Origin: an uncultured Oceanospirillaceae bacterium
Lineage (GTDB): Bacteria > Pseudomonadota > Gammaproteobacteria > Pseudomonadales > Balneatricaceae
Assembly (NCBI GenBank): GCA_937138495.1
Contig: CAKZPE010000094.1
Span: forward strand, 62,001 to 126,000
DNA length: 64,000 nt
Direction of reading: 5' to 3'
Shown here: positions 25,246 through 33,936 of the stretch, in pieces
How positions within the stretch are numbered: position 1 is the stretch's first letter
How the letters are laid out: each line of letters starts with the position of its first letter
Made by a program: the position numbers and the translations under genes
Notes under the pieces: model-generated
Seen by the model: the letters and a program-made list of their open reading frames with translations, nothing else
What the model was told of the DNA's origin: nothing
Databases searched by the model: none

Positions 25246-25671
25246 TAATAATCTTCTCCATACCAGTTAATTTGAGCAAATTTTGAAGCAAGTAGCCTCT
25301 AAATAAAACAATCCTCAATGTACGTCAGCAGGCCTGAACGATCTAGTCCTCTATTTCTTAAATATCTCATTAAATCAACGTACAAGCCATTTCATTTGAA
25401 ACACTTAAGGGGTGAGTGAAATGGGAATCTGCGACAAGCATAGATAGTAGATTCCCCGAGACGATAGTGATATTACGTGCGTTACCAACTCCGAATTTCT
25501 TATACTAGCAGCAATACTCAACCTCTTGTTTAATCCAGTTTCGGTCATCAGGATTGCTGATACAGATATCACTATCAGATTTAAGTTCACTGACAAAGAA
25601 GTTTGACAAAACAGACCCAGCCCTATACAAACGCAAACAATTCCCATTTGTAATTAACTCAGAGATTCTTC
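25246..25671. other. AT-rich region without a credible gene
   Basis: About 425 nt of mixed AT-rich sequence. The open frames here have poor composition and no ribosome binding site. The multicopper oxidase promoter should lie in its last 100 nt. There is no terminator or clear repeat apart from CTATCAGATTTAAGTTC-type AT runs. It may be decayed DNA left by the AT-rich gene to its left. Confidence 0.4.
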
Positions 25672-27081
25672 ATGAGCGTCAACCGTCGCGACTTTTTGAA
25701 AACCAGCCTGCAAACCGGCCTGCTGGCCAGTGCTGTTCTTACCGGCTGTGTGCCTGTTACCCGTATGCAGAAGAACGGCGAATATGACTACACCCTGACC
25801 GTTGAACCGGCTGACTTTGAAATCAGGCCTGGTACCACCACGCCGGGATTAGGCTTTAACGGTGAATACCCCCATACCCCGCTGAAAGCAAAACAGGGCA
25901 AGCCCGTCACAATCCGGGTGGTTAACAAGCTTCAGCAGCCGACCACGATTCACTGGCACGGTATCCGGATAGATATCAAAATGGACGGCGTGCCCTTCCT
26001 GAGCCAGAAACCGATTATGCCGGGGGAAACCTTCATCTATCATTTCACCCCGCCGGATGCCGGAACCTTCTGGTATCACCCGCACGTGAACAGTATTGAA
26101 CAACTGGGTAAGGGGCTGGTGGGGCTACTCATCGTTGAAGAAGCGGATTCTGATCAGTTCTCACCGGATGAATTTGCCCTCGACCTGCCGCTGATGTTAA
26201 AGAACTGGCACTTAAATAAAGACGGTTCTTTCAAAGCCCTGACGACTCCGCGCAATGCTGCACGCATGGGTACTCCGGGTAACTATCCGACGGTAAACGG
26301 CGTGAATAAACCCGCTATAGATGTGCCTGCTGATGGCTGGCTGCGGCTGCGTTTTGCCAATGTCGATAACACAGTCGTATATAAACTGCGCGTCAGGGAT
26401 TACCCCGCGTATATCGTCAGTATCGATGCCAACCCACTGGCCGAGCCTAAACCGCTGGATACATACTCTATCGGTGCCGGCATGCGGGTCGACATTGCCA
26501 TTAAAACCCCGGCAGCCGGTGAAGAGATTCTCATTGAAAACGGTAAAGGAAAGCGTGCCTACCGGGAGTTACTGCGGCTGAAAACGGTGCCAGCCACTCA
26601 TGGCCAGCCTGCTGCTGATGTGCCACCATTGCCGCCACTGAACCCGCTTTCAGAACCGGATCTGGCCAGTGCCGAAATCAAACGCTTTACCTTTGAATGG
26701 GAAGGTGCTGTCACACCCGCAGACAGTAAAGGCAAAGCCATGCCAAGGTTCTGGGCCATTAACCGGATACCCTGGAACGGCATGAGCGCCGATAACATCC
26801 CGGCCCCGCTGGCAACACTGGAACTGGGCAAGACGTACATCTTTGATCTGAAAAATGCTACACCGCACCGGCACCCGATACACATTCACGGGGTAATGTT
26901 TAAGGTAATCCGTTCTAACCAGAAAAAAATAGAGCCTTTCTTTACCGATACAGTTCTCATGGAACGCAATGAAAAGGTTCAGATCGCCTTTGTTGCCGAT
27001 AACCCGGGACGCTGGATGTATCACTGCCATGTTATCGAACACATGAAAACCGGGCTGATGGGCTATATCACCATCGCCTGA
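25672..27081 (+). CDS. Multicopper oxidase, Tat-exported, possible lipoprotein
   Basis: A 469-residue laccase/CueO-like oxidase with three cupredoxin domains. The N-terminus is a Tat signal (NRRDFLKT, Arg5-Arg6) that ends in LTGC, a lipobox, so the enzyme may be lipid-anchored at Cys26. All copper-binding motifs are present: HWHG, WYHPH, HRHPIHIHG and WMYHCHVIEHMKTGLM (type 1 and trinuclear centre). Such enzymes oxidise Cu(I) or phenols with O2. A Met-rich insert like that of E. coli CueO is not seen. It is monocistronic, with a G+C-rich hairpin after the stop. A copper-stress role is probable but not proven. Confidence 0.92.
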   Translation: MSVNRRDFLKTSLQTGLLASAVLTGCVPVTRMQKNGEYDYTLTVEPADFEIRPGTTTPGLGFNGEYPHTPLKAKQGKPVTIRVVNKLQQPTTIHWHGIRIDIKMDGVPFLSQKPIMPGETFIYHFTPPDAGTFWYHPHVNSIEQLGKGLVGLLIVEEADSDQFSPDEFALDLPLMLKNWHLNKDGSFKALTTPRNAARMGTPGNYPTVNGVNKPAIDVPADGWLRLRFANVDNTVVYKLRVRDYPAYIVSIDANPLAEPKPLDTYSIGAGMRVDIAIKTPAAGEEILIENGKGKRAYRELLRLKTVPATHGQPAADVPPLPPLNPLSEPDLASAEIKRFTFEWEGAVTPADSKGKAMPRFWAINRIPWNGMSADNIPAPLATLELGKTYIFDLKNATPHRHPIHIHGVMFKVIRSNQKKIEPFFTDTVLMERNEKVQIAFVADNPGRWMYHCHVIEHMKTGLMGYITIA

Positions 27082-27093
27082 TCCCTCCCCCTT

Positions 27094-27130
27094 CCTGCCG
27101 GCGGCCTCTCTTATAAAAAATGCCGGCAGG
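27094..27130 (+). terminator. Terminator-like hairpin after the multicopper oxidase gene
   Basis: CCTGCCGGC and GCCGGCAGG form a 9-bp stem with a 19-nt loop, followed by TTCTTATT. The T-tract is weak, so efficiency is uncertain. Confidence 0.6.
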
Positions 27131-27139
27131 TTCTTATTC

Positions 27140-27248
27140 AAAGCCGCTGTAGGCACTTTTCAAAAACAGCTGTCGGGCTCTTTTAAAACCGCTGGCGAGC
27201 TCTTTTAAAACCGCTGTAGGCACTTTTCAAAAGCACCGCAAGCTTTTC
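27140..27248. repeat. 22-bp tandem repeats, four to five units
   Basis: Units start at 27140, 27162, 27185, 27207 and a degenerate one at 27229. The first and fourth read AAA[AG]CCGCTGTAGGCACTTTTC almost identically; the second and third differ in the middle (GTCGGGCTCTTTT, GGCGAGCTCTTTT). The last unit runs into the GGDEF remnant. Confidence 0.8.
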
Positions 27249-27348
27249 TCCGGAACAGGAAGATGTGCAACACATTACAAAACAGGCAGATGACGCCCTT
27301 TACCAGGCCAAGCAACAGGGCAGAAACCGTGTTGTAAGCGCTCATTAG
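27229..27348 (+). pseudogene. Remnant of a diguanylate cyclase (GGDEF C-terminus)
   Basis: In one frame the segment reads STASFSPEQEDVQHITKQ, then ADDALYQAKQQGRNRVVSAH and a stop codon. ADxALYxAKxxGRNxV is the invariant C-terminal helix of GGDEF domains. The GG(D/E)EF active loop and everything upstream are missing; the 22-bp repeats lie where the rest should be. It is the tail of a gene removed by deletion or disrupted by repeat growth. Confidence 0.88.
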
Positions 27349-27391
27349 CCGGCACACCCTATTCTCTGAAAAAATTGTCTCTTGCTCCAAC

Positions 27392-27422
27392 AAAAAAGCA
27401 TACCCTTCAGATATGCTTTTTT
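27392..27422. terminator. Bidirectional terminator between GGDEF remnant and cupin gene
   Basis: AAAAAAGCATA, a CCCTTCAGA loop and TATGCTTTTTT form a symmetric terminator. It ends the cupin gene on the minus strand and anything on the plus strand. Confidence 0.92.
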
Positions 27423-27448
27423 CTGTACAACTCAGCGGGCCGGCAAAA

Positions 27449-27799
27449 TCATTCTTCGTAAATAGCGTAAAACTTTTTCACTTCACCGAGGGTTTCCCAA
27501 CTGCCACTGAAGCCAGCTGAAATCGTAAAGGCATCACCGGCTTCAACCGTTTCGCTGTGACCATCAGCATCAGTGATCACCGCTTTACCGCTGATGATGT
27601 AACAAAACTCATCTTCGGTGTAATTCAGTTCCCACTTTCCTTCTGTCGAGGACCAGACACCACAAAAGAAATTCTCTTTAGCATTAGTGAACATATTATT
27701 CAGCATGTTGGTGGGGGTACCGCTGATCAGTTTTTCAGCGGCAATTGGTGAGGCTTCTGCATTACCGACAGAAGCCGGCAGACGTTGTAATTTAGACAT
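27449..27799 (-). CDS. Cupin-domain protein (DUF861-like)
   Basis: A 116-residue single cupin. The cupin motifs are KWELNYTEDEFCYIISGKAVIT and the second motif around GDAFTISAGFSG, of the DUF861/EutQ-like class. It binds a small ligand or metal; its catalytic role is unknown. It is last in a minus-strand series after puuB and the TetR gene. In E. coli the polyamine regulator PuuR has a cupin fused to an HTH; here cupin and regulator are separate genes in the same cluster, so a sensing role in polyamine catabolism is plausible. Confidence 0.9.
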   Translation of the reverse strand: MSKLQRLPASVGNAEASPIAAEKLISGTPTNMLNNMFTNAKENFFCGVWSSTEGKWELNYTEDEFCYIISGKAVITDADGHSETVEAGDAFTISAGFSGSWETLGEVKKFYAIYEE

Positions 27800-27853
27800 C
27801 GGTATACTCCGGGCTGGCTAACATAATTAAATGTTTGCAGCCCGGTATGCCGA

Positions 27854-28486
27854 TCAGCGATAAGTTTCCTGATACTGGCGCAGCAGGCTGCAAACCATAA
27901 ATTTAAGATCCTGCAGGGTACGTTTGGCGCGCTCGCCTTTCTGGTTTACCACCGTCAGAAAGAGCGCATGGGTGCTTTCCAGATACACCCGAGCCAGCCG
28001 TTCCCGTTCTTTCACATGGGCATTGATCCCCATGCGTTTAAAAATATCGGCCATTTTGCTGATCACCAGCTCATCATGCTGGGTATCCAGTTCACGCAGC
28101 TCCGGCACCGAAAACATCGCCTGTACCAGCGTCAGCATGGCTTTCTGCTTGCGGTAAGCCTTAAGGTTCAGCTGAACCATCTTGTCGACCAGTTCTTCCA
28201 GCGCATACTCTTCCACCGGCCAGCCCTGAAACTCCTGCAGAATGGCATCAATCTCATTCAGCCAGCGCAGCCCCATGGCATACAGAATGGCCTGTTTATT
28301 CGGAAAGTAGTGATACAGAGAACCGATGGAAATCCCTACTTCTTTGGCGATCAGAATGGTATTCAGATCGTCCAGGCCAACCCGTTCAAGCAGTTCACCG
28401 GTCACATCAATGATCTGTTTGGAGCGCAGTTTTGAGCGCCCCTGAACCGGTGCATTTCTGGGTGATAGATTCTGCTTAGTCTTCAT
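27854..28486 (-). CDS. TetR-family transcriptional regulator
   Basis: A 210-residue TetR regulator. HTH about residues 22-66: SKQIIDVTGELLERVGLDDLNTILIAKEVGISIGSLYHYFPNKQAIL is the standard pattern (SLYHYFPNK at the end of the recognition helix). The helical C-terminal domain should bind a ligand, possibly a polyamine pathway metabolite. It lies directly after the puuB gene (60 nt) and before the cupin gene. It likely represses the puuB/puuA divergon, as PuuR does in E. coli, although the family is different. Confidence 0.92.
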   Translation of the reverse strand: MKTKQNLSPRNAPVQGRSKLRSKQIIDVTGELLERVGLDDLNTILIAKEVGISIGSLYHYFPNKQAILYAMGLRWLNEIDAILQEFQGWPVEEYALEELVDKMVQLNLKAYRKQKAMLTLVQAMFSVPELRELDTQHDELVISKMADIFKRMGINAHVKERERLARVYLESTHALFLTVVNQKGERAKRTLQDLKFMVCSLLRQYQETYR

Positions 28487-28546
28487 GCTTCCAAATATAC
28501 CTGCTGGATCAGCCAGGCAAATAAAGGTCAGCCAGACTGATCGACG

Positions 28547-29845
28547 TTAAAAAAAGCGGTCACGTAGCGAATAATACAGCATTCCGGCCACTAATCCCGG
28601 CCATCGTAATAAAGTACCACCGGGAAATGTCGGTGTGGGAACATTTGCAAAGGTATCAAACTTCTCGGCACTGCCGCTGATTGCTTCCGCCATCAGCTTG
28701 CCGCCAAGCGTTGCCAGCGCCACACCGTGGCCTGAATAGCCCTGTGCCACAAATACATTCTGATCAATCCGGTCGAAATGTGGCATACGGTTCAGGGTGA
28801 TCGCCAGTGTACCGCCCCAGCCGTAATCGATCTTTACGTCTTCCAGCTGCGGGTAAAACTCAAGCATGTATTTGCGGACAAATGACGGAATATCCGCAGG
28901 AAACTTAGCGGTATAGTTCTCGCCGCCGCCCCACAGCAAGCGGTTATCACCGGAAAGGCGGAAGTAATTGATCACAAAACGGGAATCCGCCACCGCATAA
29001 TCTTCACGGTTAATGGCCCGGCACTGCGCATCCGATAACGGCTCGGTCGCAATAATGAAGTTATTTATCGGCATGATCTTACCGGCAATACGCGGTTCGA
29101 GTTTACCCAGATAGCCATTACAGGCCAGCAGGATATATTTCGCTTTCACCAAGCCTTCAGTGGTGTTTACCTGAGGGTTAGCCCCCTGGGTATAGTCTGT
29201 TACGCGGGTATTTTCATAGATACGGACACCGGCTTTCAGTGCCGCATCCGCCAGCCCAAGCGCATAGTTCAGCGGGTGCAGGTGAACGGCTTCTTTCCAC
29301 AGTTCACCGCCGTGATAACGGTCGGTGCCGAGCATACTCTGTACTTCAGGTGTATCGACGTATTCAATATCCTGATAGCCGATTACATTGCGCTTATATT
29401 CGACACTTTCGCGAATGTCTTCCACATGGCCCGGTTTGGCAGCCACATGCAGAATCCCCTGTTTGAGATCACATTCAATCTGATGTTCTGCAATCAGGGA
29501 CTTCACCAGCTCGACGGACTCAACCGACATATCCCAGAGGCTGTCCGCCGCCTGACGGCCCACTTTATCGATCATGTCTTCATGATCCATATTGTGCCCC
29601 TGACACACCTGACCACCGTTGCGGCCCGACGCCCCCCAGCCAACTTTTTCAGCATCCAGCAATACGACCGAATAACCTTTCAGCGCCAGGTGCAGTGCCG
29701 CTGACAGCCCGGTGAATCCCGCACCAACAATACAGATATCCGCCTGGGTTTCACCACGCAAAGGCTGCCCCTGCAAACCGGCCAGTGCCGGCGAAACATT
29801 CGCGGTGGCCGAGTAATAAGAGGGGTCGTATCCGGACAGTGTCAT
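28547..29845 (-). CDS. puuB: FAD-dependent amine oxidoreductase, PuuB-like
   Basis: A 432-residue FAD oxidoreductase of the DAO family. It opens with DICIVGAGFTGLSAALHLALKG (dinucleotide-binding motif) and ends with a MLYYSLRDRF tail. The pattern AEKVGWGASGRNGGQV, in which FAD is bound, is typical of PuuB/OrdL-type gamma-glutamylputrescine oxidases, which oxidise gamma-Glu-putrescine (or gamma-Glu-cadaverine) to the gamma-glutamyl aldehyde and H2O2. The divergent puuA gene makes its substrate. Length and context agree; the exact polyamine is not determined by sequence. Confidence 0.88.
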   Translation of the reverse strand: MTLSGYDPSYYSATANVSPALAGLQGQPLRGETQADICIVGAGFTGLSAALHLALKGYSVVLLDAEKVGWGASGRNGGQVCQGHNMDHEDMIDKVGRQAADSLWDMSVESVELVKSLIAEHQIECDLKQGILHVAAKPGHVEDIRESVEYKRNVIGYQDIEYVDTPEVQSMLGTDRYHGGELWKEAVHLHPLNYALGLADAALKAGVRIYENTRVTDYTQGANPQVNTTEGLVKAKYILLACNGYLGKLEPRIAGKIMPINNFIIATEPLSDAQCRAINREDYAVADSRFVINYFRLSGDNRLLWGGGENYTAKFPADIPSFVRKYMLEFYPQLEDVKIDYGWGGTLAITLNRMPHFDRIDQNVFVAQGYSGHGVALATLGGKLMAEAISGSAEKFDTFANVPTPTFPGGTLLRWPGLVAGMLYYSLRDRFF

Positions 29846-30325
29846 ATGTGGGTCTCCAACTGCTTACTGTGCATCTGTATCAGGCGGTCCTGACAAGCTG
29901 CTGAATTATCATTGTTTTTTATCAAATAGCCAGAAAAAGTATTTTCAGAGGGCACCAAATAAAACCAATAAACCGAATAATAATTCTAATAAAACATACT
30001 TACAAGCACCATAAACCGATAAATTTATCATCTTTTACTGTTGATTTAAGCTAATCAATAAAATACTCTAAAACCCGAATGATATTTCGGATTAACTATA
30101 TTTAACCGGCTATCACTCAGTGAACAGATAAGTGCTTAACAGCAAACGGCAGATAAAAAATATATCCCCGAGGGGGCATATAAGGACTATTTTATTACTG
30201 CTAAGCTATTCTTGTACTTGTATGCTAACAAACTGTTTATTAACACAATTATTGGCTGAGAGTGGATCTGTGCGGAATACGTCCGGCAGCTACCCTCCAC
30301 GACAAGACATTTAAGAAGGTGACGT
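29846..30325. promoter_or_regulatory. Divergent puuB-puuA regulatory region
   Basis: About 480 nt, AT-rich, without a gene. It should contain both promoters and the operator of the TetR regulator. Clear features: AATAATAATTCTAATAAAAC and TAAATTTATC-type AT tracts near 29970-30030; CAAATAAAACCAATAAACC near 29955; and AAGGTGACGT, the puuA ribosome binding site. I could not identify an unambiguous palindrome. Confidence 0.55.
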
Positions 30326-31669
30326 ATGGAAGCCGTAGCAAGGTTTCTCAAAGAACACGGTATCACTGAAGTAGAATCCACCATGCCGGACATGACCGGT
30401 AATGCCCGGGGAAAATTCTATCCAACGAATAAATTCCTGGCAGAAAAAGGTGGCCGGATCCCGGAACAGCTTCTGGTACAGACAGTTAACGGCGAATGGG
30501 CGGAAAACCACGACGACATCGTCGATCCGACCGACAAAGACATGGTGCTGGTCCCCGATCCGGACTCCCTGCGTCTGGTTCCCTGGGCCGACGAGCCCAC
30601 CGCACAGGTTATCAATGACTGTTTCACCTTCGACGGCGACCCACACCCGCTCTCCAGCCGGAATGTGCTACGCCGGGTACTGAAACTTTATGAAGATAAA
30701 GGCTTACGGCCGGTGATTGCACCGGAAGTAGAATTTTATCTGATCGAAAAAAATCTCGACCCTGACTATGAAATCCGTCCGGCGACCGGCCGTTCAGGCC
30801 GTCAGGAAACGGCCCGTCAGTCTTACAGCATTGATGCGGTTAACGAATTCAATCCGGTCATCGACACCCTGTATAACTACTGTGACGCACAGGGCCTGGA
30901 TGTGGATACCCTGATCCACGAATCCGGTGCCGCGCAAATGGAAATTAACTTCCTGCACGGTGATGCCCTGAAGCTGGCAGATCAGGTATTTGTTTTCAAA
31001 CGCACCCTGCGGGAAACCGCTCTGAAGCACAATATCTATGCGACGTTCATGGCCAAGCCGATGGAAGCAGAGCCTGGCAGCTCAATGCACATCCACCAGA
31101 GCCTGATCGACGTTAAAACCGGTAAGAACGTATTTGCAAATGAAGACGGCAGCTACAGTGACATGTTCTATCACTATATGGGCGGCCTGCAGACATTTAC
31201 CCCTAACGCCATCAGCTTCTATGCACCGAACGTCAATTCATACCGCCGCTTTGCGCCGGACATTGCCGCACCGGTGAATATGAAATGGGGCATCGATAAC
31301 CGTACCACCGGCCTGCGGGCACCTGAAGCCGTACCGGCCGCCACCCGGATTGAAAACCGTTTTCCAGGGGCAGACTGCAACCCTTACCTGGCCATTGCTG
31401 CCAGCCTGGCCTGCGGCTACCTGGGTCTGATCAACAAAACTGAACCCACTAAGCCGACCGCCGGTCCGGCCGTCAAAGATGGCGATTTTGTCGAACTGGC
31501 ACGCTCGCTGGAAGAAGGCCTTCGCCTGCTGGAAGAGTGTCCGGAACTGCGCGAAATCATGGGGTCACGTTTCATTGATGCTTATATCGGCGTGAAACGG
31601 GCTGAATTTGAAACCTTCCATCAGGTCATCAGTTCCTGGGAGCGTGAATTCCTGTTACTGAACGTATAA
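30326..31669 (+). CDS. puuA: Gamma-glutamylpolyamine synthetase (glutamine synthetase family), PuuA-like
   Basis: A 447-residue ligase that couples glutamate to putrescine or another polyamine using ATP. Glutamine-synthetase marks are present: VIAPEVEFYL, GSSMHIHQSL and NRTTGLRAPEAVP. Length and the PEVEFYLIEKN pattern are those of PuuA rather than GlnA. Directly opposite puuB, and followed by a polyamine-binding protein gene. The ATG has AAGGTGA eight nucleotides upstream. The reaction starts the glutamylated polyamine pathway: PuuA, PuuB, then an aldehyde dehydrogenase and a hydrolase; the latter two are not adjacent, though a GabD-like enzyme lies 5 kb away. Confidence 0.92.
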   Translation: MEAVARFLKEHGITEVESTMPDMTGNARGKFYPTNKFLAEKGGRIPEQLLVQTVNGEWAENHDDIVDPTDKDMVLVPDPDSLRLVPWADEPTAQVINDCFTFDGDPHPLSSRNVLRRVLKLYEDKGLRPVIAPEVEFYLIEKNLDPDYEIRPATGRSGRQETARQSYSIDAVNEFNPVIDTLYNYCDAQGLDVDTLIHESGAAQMEINFLHGDALKLADQVFVFKRTLRETALKHNIYATFMAKPMEAEPGSSMHIHQSLIDVKTGKNVFANEDGSYSDMFYHYMGGLQTFTPNAISFYAPNVNSYRRFAPDIAAPVNMKWGIDNRTTGLRAPEAVPAATRIENRFPGADCNPYLAIAASLACGYLGLINKTEPTKPTAGPAVKDGDFVELARSLEEGLRLLEECPELREIMGSRFIDAYIGVKRAEFETFHQVISSWEREFLLLNV

Positions 31670-31751
31670 AAACCGTGCCGCAGAGCCTGCTCTGCGGCAC
31701 TAACTACTCGCCGGCGTTGTACGCAGGCACCAAAACGTGAGGCAGAAAATA

Positions 31752-32873
31752 ATGAAAACAGCTTTACCATCCCGATTAAAACTTATCGCATCGTCACTGG
31801 CGATCGGCTTATCCGGCATGACAATGTCTGCCCAGGCGGAAGAAGTGCTGAACTTCTATAACTGGTCTGATTATATTGCCGAAGACACCATTGAGCGTTT
31901 CGAAGCAGAAACCGGAATCAAGGTGACCTACGACGTTTACGACAGTAACGAAGCACTGGAAGCTAAACTGCTTGCCGGTAACTCTGGCTATGATCTGGTA
32001 GTCCCCAGCTCTACATCTATCGGTGTACAAATTAAAGCTGGAATTTATCAGCCCATGAACAAAGCTATGCTCTCTAACTATGAGAACTTAGATGCCGAAT
32101 TAATGGCGTATTTAACGACTGCAGACCCAGAAAATAAATACGGTATCCCTTACCTGTGGGGAACAACAGGTATTGGTTATAATGTTGAACAAGTTAAAGC
32201 AGTATTAGGTGAAGATGCGCCTGTAGACAGCCTCGACCTGCTCTTTAAAGAAGAAAACATCTCGAAATTAGCCGAATGTGGCGTAACCATTCTGGATTCT
32301 CCTGAAGAAGTGTACCCCCTTGTATTAAATTATCTGGGGAAAGATCCGAAAACCAAAAACAGGAAAGAATTCAACGGAGAAAGTGATGGCGCAAAATTGC
32401 TTAAGAGCATTCGCCCGCATATTCGTCAGTTCCACTCTTCTCAATATATCAGCGACTTAGCTAATGGTGATATCTGCGTTGCTATCGGCTTCTCAGGTGA
32501 TATTTTTCAAGCGCAATATCGTGCTGAAGAAGCAGGTAACGGCGTTAAAATTGAATACTCTATTCCTAAGGAAGGCGCTGAAATCTGGTTCGATATGATG
32601 ATGATTCCGGCTGACGCTAAAAATGCTGAAAATGCACATAAATTCATTAACTTCGTTATGCGCCCGGATGTAATCGCACCGATTACTGAATATGTGGCTT
32701 ACGCGAATCCAAATGCGGCAGCGACCGAGTTAGTTGATGAAGCCATCACAAGTAATCCAAACATTTATCCAACTGCTGAAGTTAAAAAGCGGCTATTTGC
32801 AAAAGGCCCTACACCTCAAAAGATTGCCCGCATACGGAGCAGAATGTGGTCAGACGTTAAAACCGGTCGCTAA
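31752..32873 (+). CDS. Polyamine-type periplasmic binding protein (PotF/PotD family)
   Basis: About 373 residues with a Sec signal peptide (MKTALPSRLKLIASSLAIGL .. MSAQA) and the mature start EEVLNFYNWSDYIAEDTIERFE, the signature of the PotD/PotF family; the inner residues W and D bind diamines. Binding proteins of this kind feed an ABC importer, but none of its permease genes follows here. The first 90 codons have the usual local codon style, while the next 200 are visibly AT-richer (TTA, GAA, GCT), as if the gene were mosaic. I start at the ATG, not the GTG 15 nt upstream. Confidence 0.93.
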   Translation: MKTALPSRLKLIASSLAIGLSGMTMSAQAEEVLNFYNWSDYIAEDTIERFEAETGIKVTYDVYDSNEALEAKLLAGNSGYDLVVPSSTSIGVQIKAGIYQPMNKAMLSNYENLDAELMAYLTTADPENKYGIPYLWGTTGIGYNVEQVKAVLGEDAPVDSLDLLFKEENISKLAECGVTILDSPEEVYPLVLNYLGKDPKTKNRKEFNGESDGAKLLKSIRPHIRQFHSSQYISDLANGDICVAIGFSGDIFQAQYRAEEAGNGVKIEYSIPKEGAEIWFDMMMIPADAKNAENAHKFINFVMRPDVIAPITEYVAYANPNAAATELVDEAITSNPNIYPTAEVKKRLFAKGPTPQKIARIRSRMWSDVKTGR

Positions 32874-32895
32874 AATCACTGTTTAGCCCGGCATC

Positions 32896-32932
32896 AAAAA
32901 AGCCCCTGCAGAGCCATCTGCCGGGGCTTTTT
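32896..32932 (+). terminator. Intrinsic terminator of the polyamine-binding protein gene
   Basis: A5 AGCCCCTGCAG, a loop, CTGCCGGGGCT, T5. Stable G+C-rich stem, about 20 nt after the stop. Confidence 0.93.
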
Positions 32933-32989
32933 ACTGTCTGGACGAAAGGTTTACTCTCCGTTAACCAGCCCTGCTTCAAACTGAAGACT

Positions 32990-33475
32990 TTGATAATTAA
33001 ATTCAGGGGTATAAATGAGTCTTCAGTCAGTACAATCACTCCGGCCACAGAAGCAGATCTGAACTCACTCATCCGCTTATGGACAGATATCAGCCACCGG
33101 GAATTTGCGGCGTATATTGGCCAGGCAAATATCGATTTCTTTATTAACTCAGGTGAACTCGCCGCTGAAACTGCACAACTGCTGCAAAATACTTTTATCT
33201 GTAAGAGAGAGAACCGACTTGCAGGATTTGTTGTGCGTATCGATGATCTGATCGAATTACTGATAGTCAGCCCGACATTTCAAAATAAACGGGTTGGTAA
33301 ACAGCTCTACAATTTTGCCATCCATAAAATCAGACAAAATCACCTGCACGTCAAGGTCGAATGCTTTGCTAAAAACATAAGAGTCCTGCCAACCCTGCAA
33401 CATCTTGGCTTTCAGGAAACCGGACGTTACTTCGACGACACGGGGTTTGAAACGGTCCAATTCATCAGACACTGA
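32990..33475 (+). CDS. GNAT-family N-acetyltransferase
   Basis: About 155-161 residues. The acetyl-CoA motif A is LIVSPTFQNKRVGKQLYN (V..Q..G.G/A pattern with a Val/Gly-rich turn), followed by VKVECFAKNIRVLPTLQHLGFQET, typical of motif B. The frame has no ATG; the only early start candidates are TTG (MIIKFRG) and perhaps ATT/ATA codons; no good ribosome binding site is visible. Start is therefore uncertain. Substrate unknown. It stands alone between two terminators/small genes. Confidence 0.75.
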   Translation: MIIKFRGINESSVSTITPATEADLNSLIRLWTDISHREFAAYIGQANIDFFINSGELAAETAQLLQNTFICKRENRLAGFVVRIDDLIELLIVSPTFQNKRVGKQLYNFAIHKIRQNHLHVKVECFAKNIRVLPTLQHLGFQETGRYFDDTGFETVQFIRH

Positions 33476-33579
33476 CCGTCTGGTACTACCACCTTATATA
33501 ACCGTGGCCCTACTGATCACATTTTAAACAGGCGTAAGCTGAATATCTGACGTAAACAACGGACGGTGAGGGACAGAAG

Positions 33580-33900
33580 ATGCAGGACAACAGCAGGCTT
33601 CAGGCGCAAAGCCAGATTCAGATAGATAATGAACAGGTTGTCGTCACTGAATGGCGCTTTGCCCCCTTTGCTGAAACCGGCTGGCACACCCACTCCATGC
33701 CATATATTGTCGTCCCACAAACCACTGGCAGACTGTTGTTAGAAACCCGCCATAATGAACCGGGCAAGGATCACATCAGTGAACAGTTTTCGGAACTGAC
33801 CGCCGGACAATCCTACTACCGCACCGCCGGTATCCGGCATAATGTTGTGAATGCCAACGAACATGAATTTGTGTTTATTGAGATAGAGCTGAAAGGTTAA
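33580..33900 (+). CDS. Small cupin-domain protein
   Basis: A 106-residue cupin: VTEWRFAPFAETGWHTHSMPYIVV has the HxH pair of cupin motif 1, followed by SELTAGQSYYRTAGIRHNVVN with a His of motif 2. It probably binds a metal. Function unknown; small cupins of this kind often occur in stress or sugar modification contexts. It is followed by a metallophosphoesterase 36 nt later on the same strand, so co-transcription is likely. Confidence 0.83.
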   Translation: MQDNSRLQAQSQIQIDNEQVVVTEWRFAPFAETGWHTHSMPYIVVPQTTGRLLLETRHNEPGKDHISEQFSELTAGQSYYRTAGIRHNVVNANEHEFVFIEIELKG

Positions 33901-33936
33901 ACTGTTACTACAATTCATCCCGCAGCAGACATTAAT

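Noticed and set aside
25405..25647. 80-codon minus-strand frame before the multicopper oxidase
   Set aside because: Hydrophobic but irregular composition, no ribosome binding site, and no similarity to a known protein.
27140..27248. Tandem repeats considered as a CRISPR array
   Set aside because: Units are contiguous without spacers and are only 22 bp; no cas genes are near.
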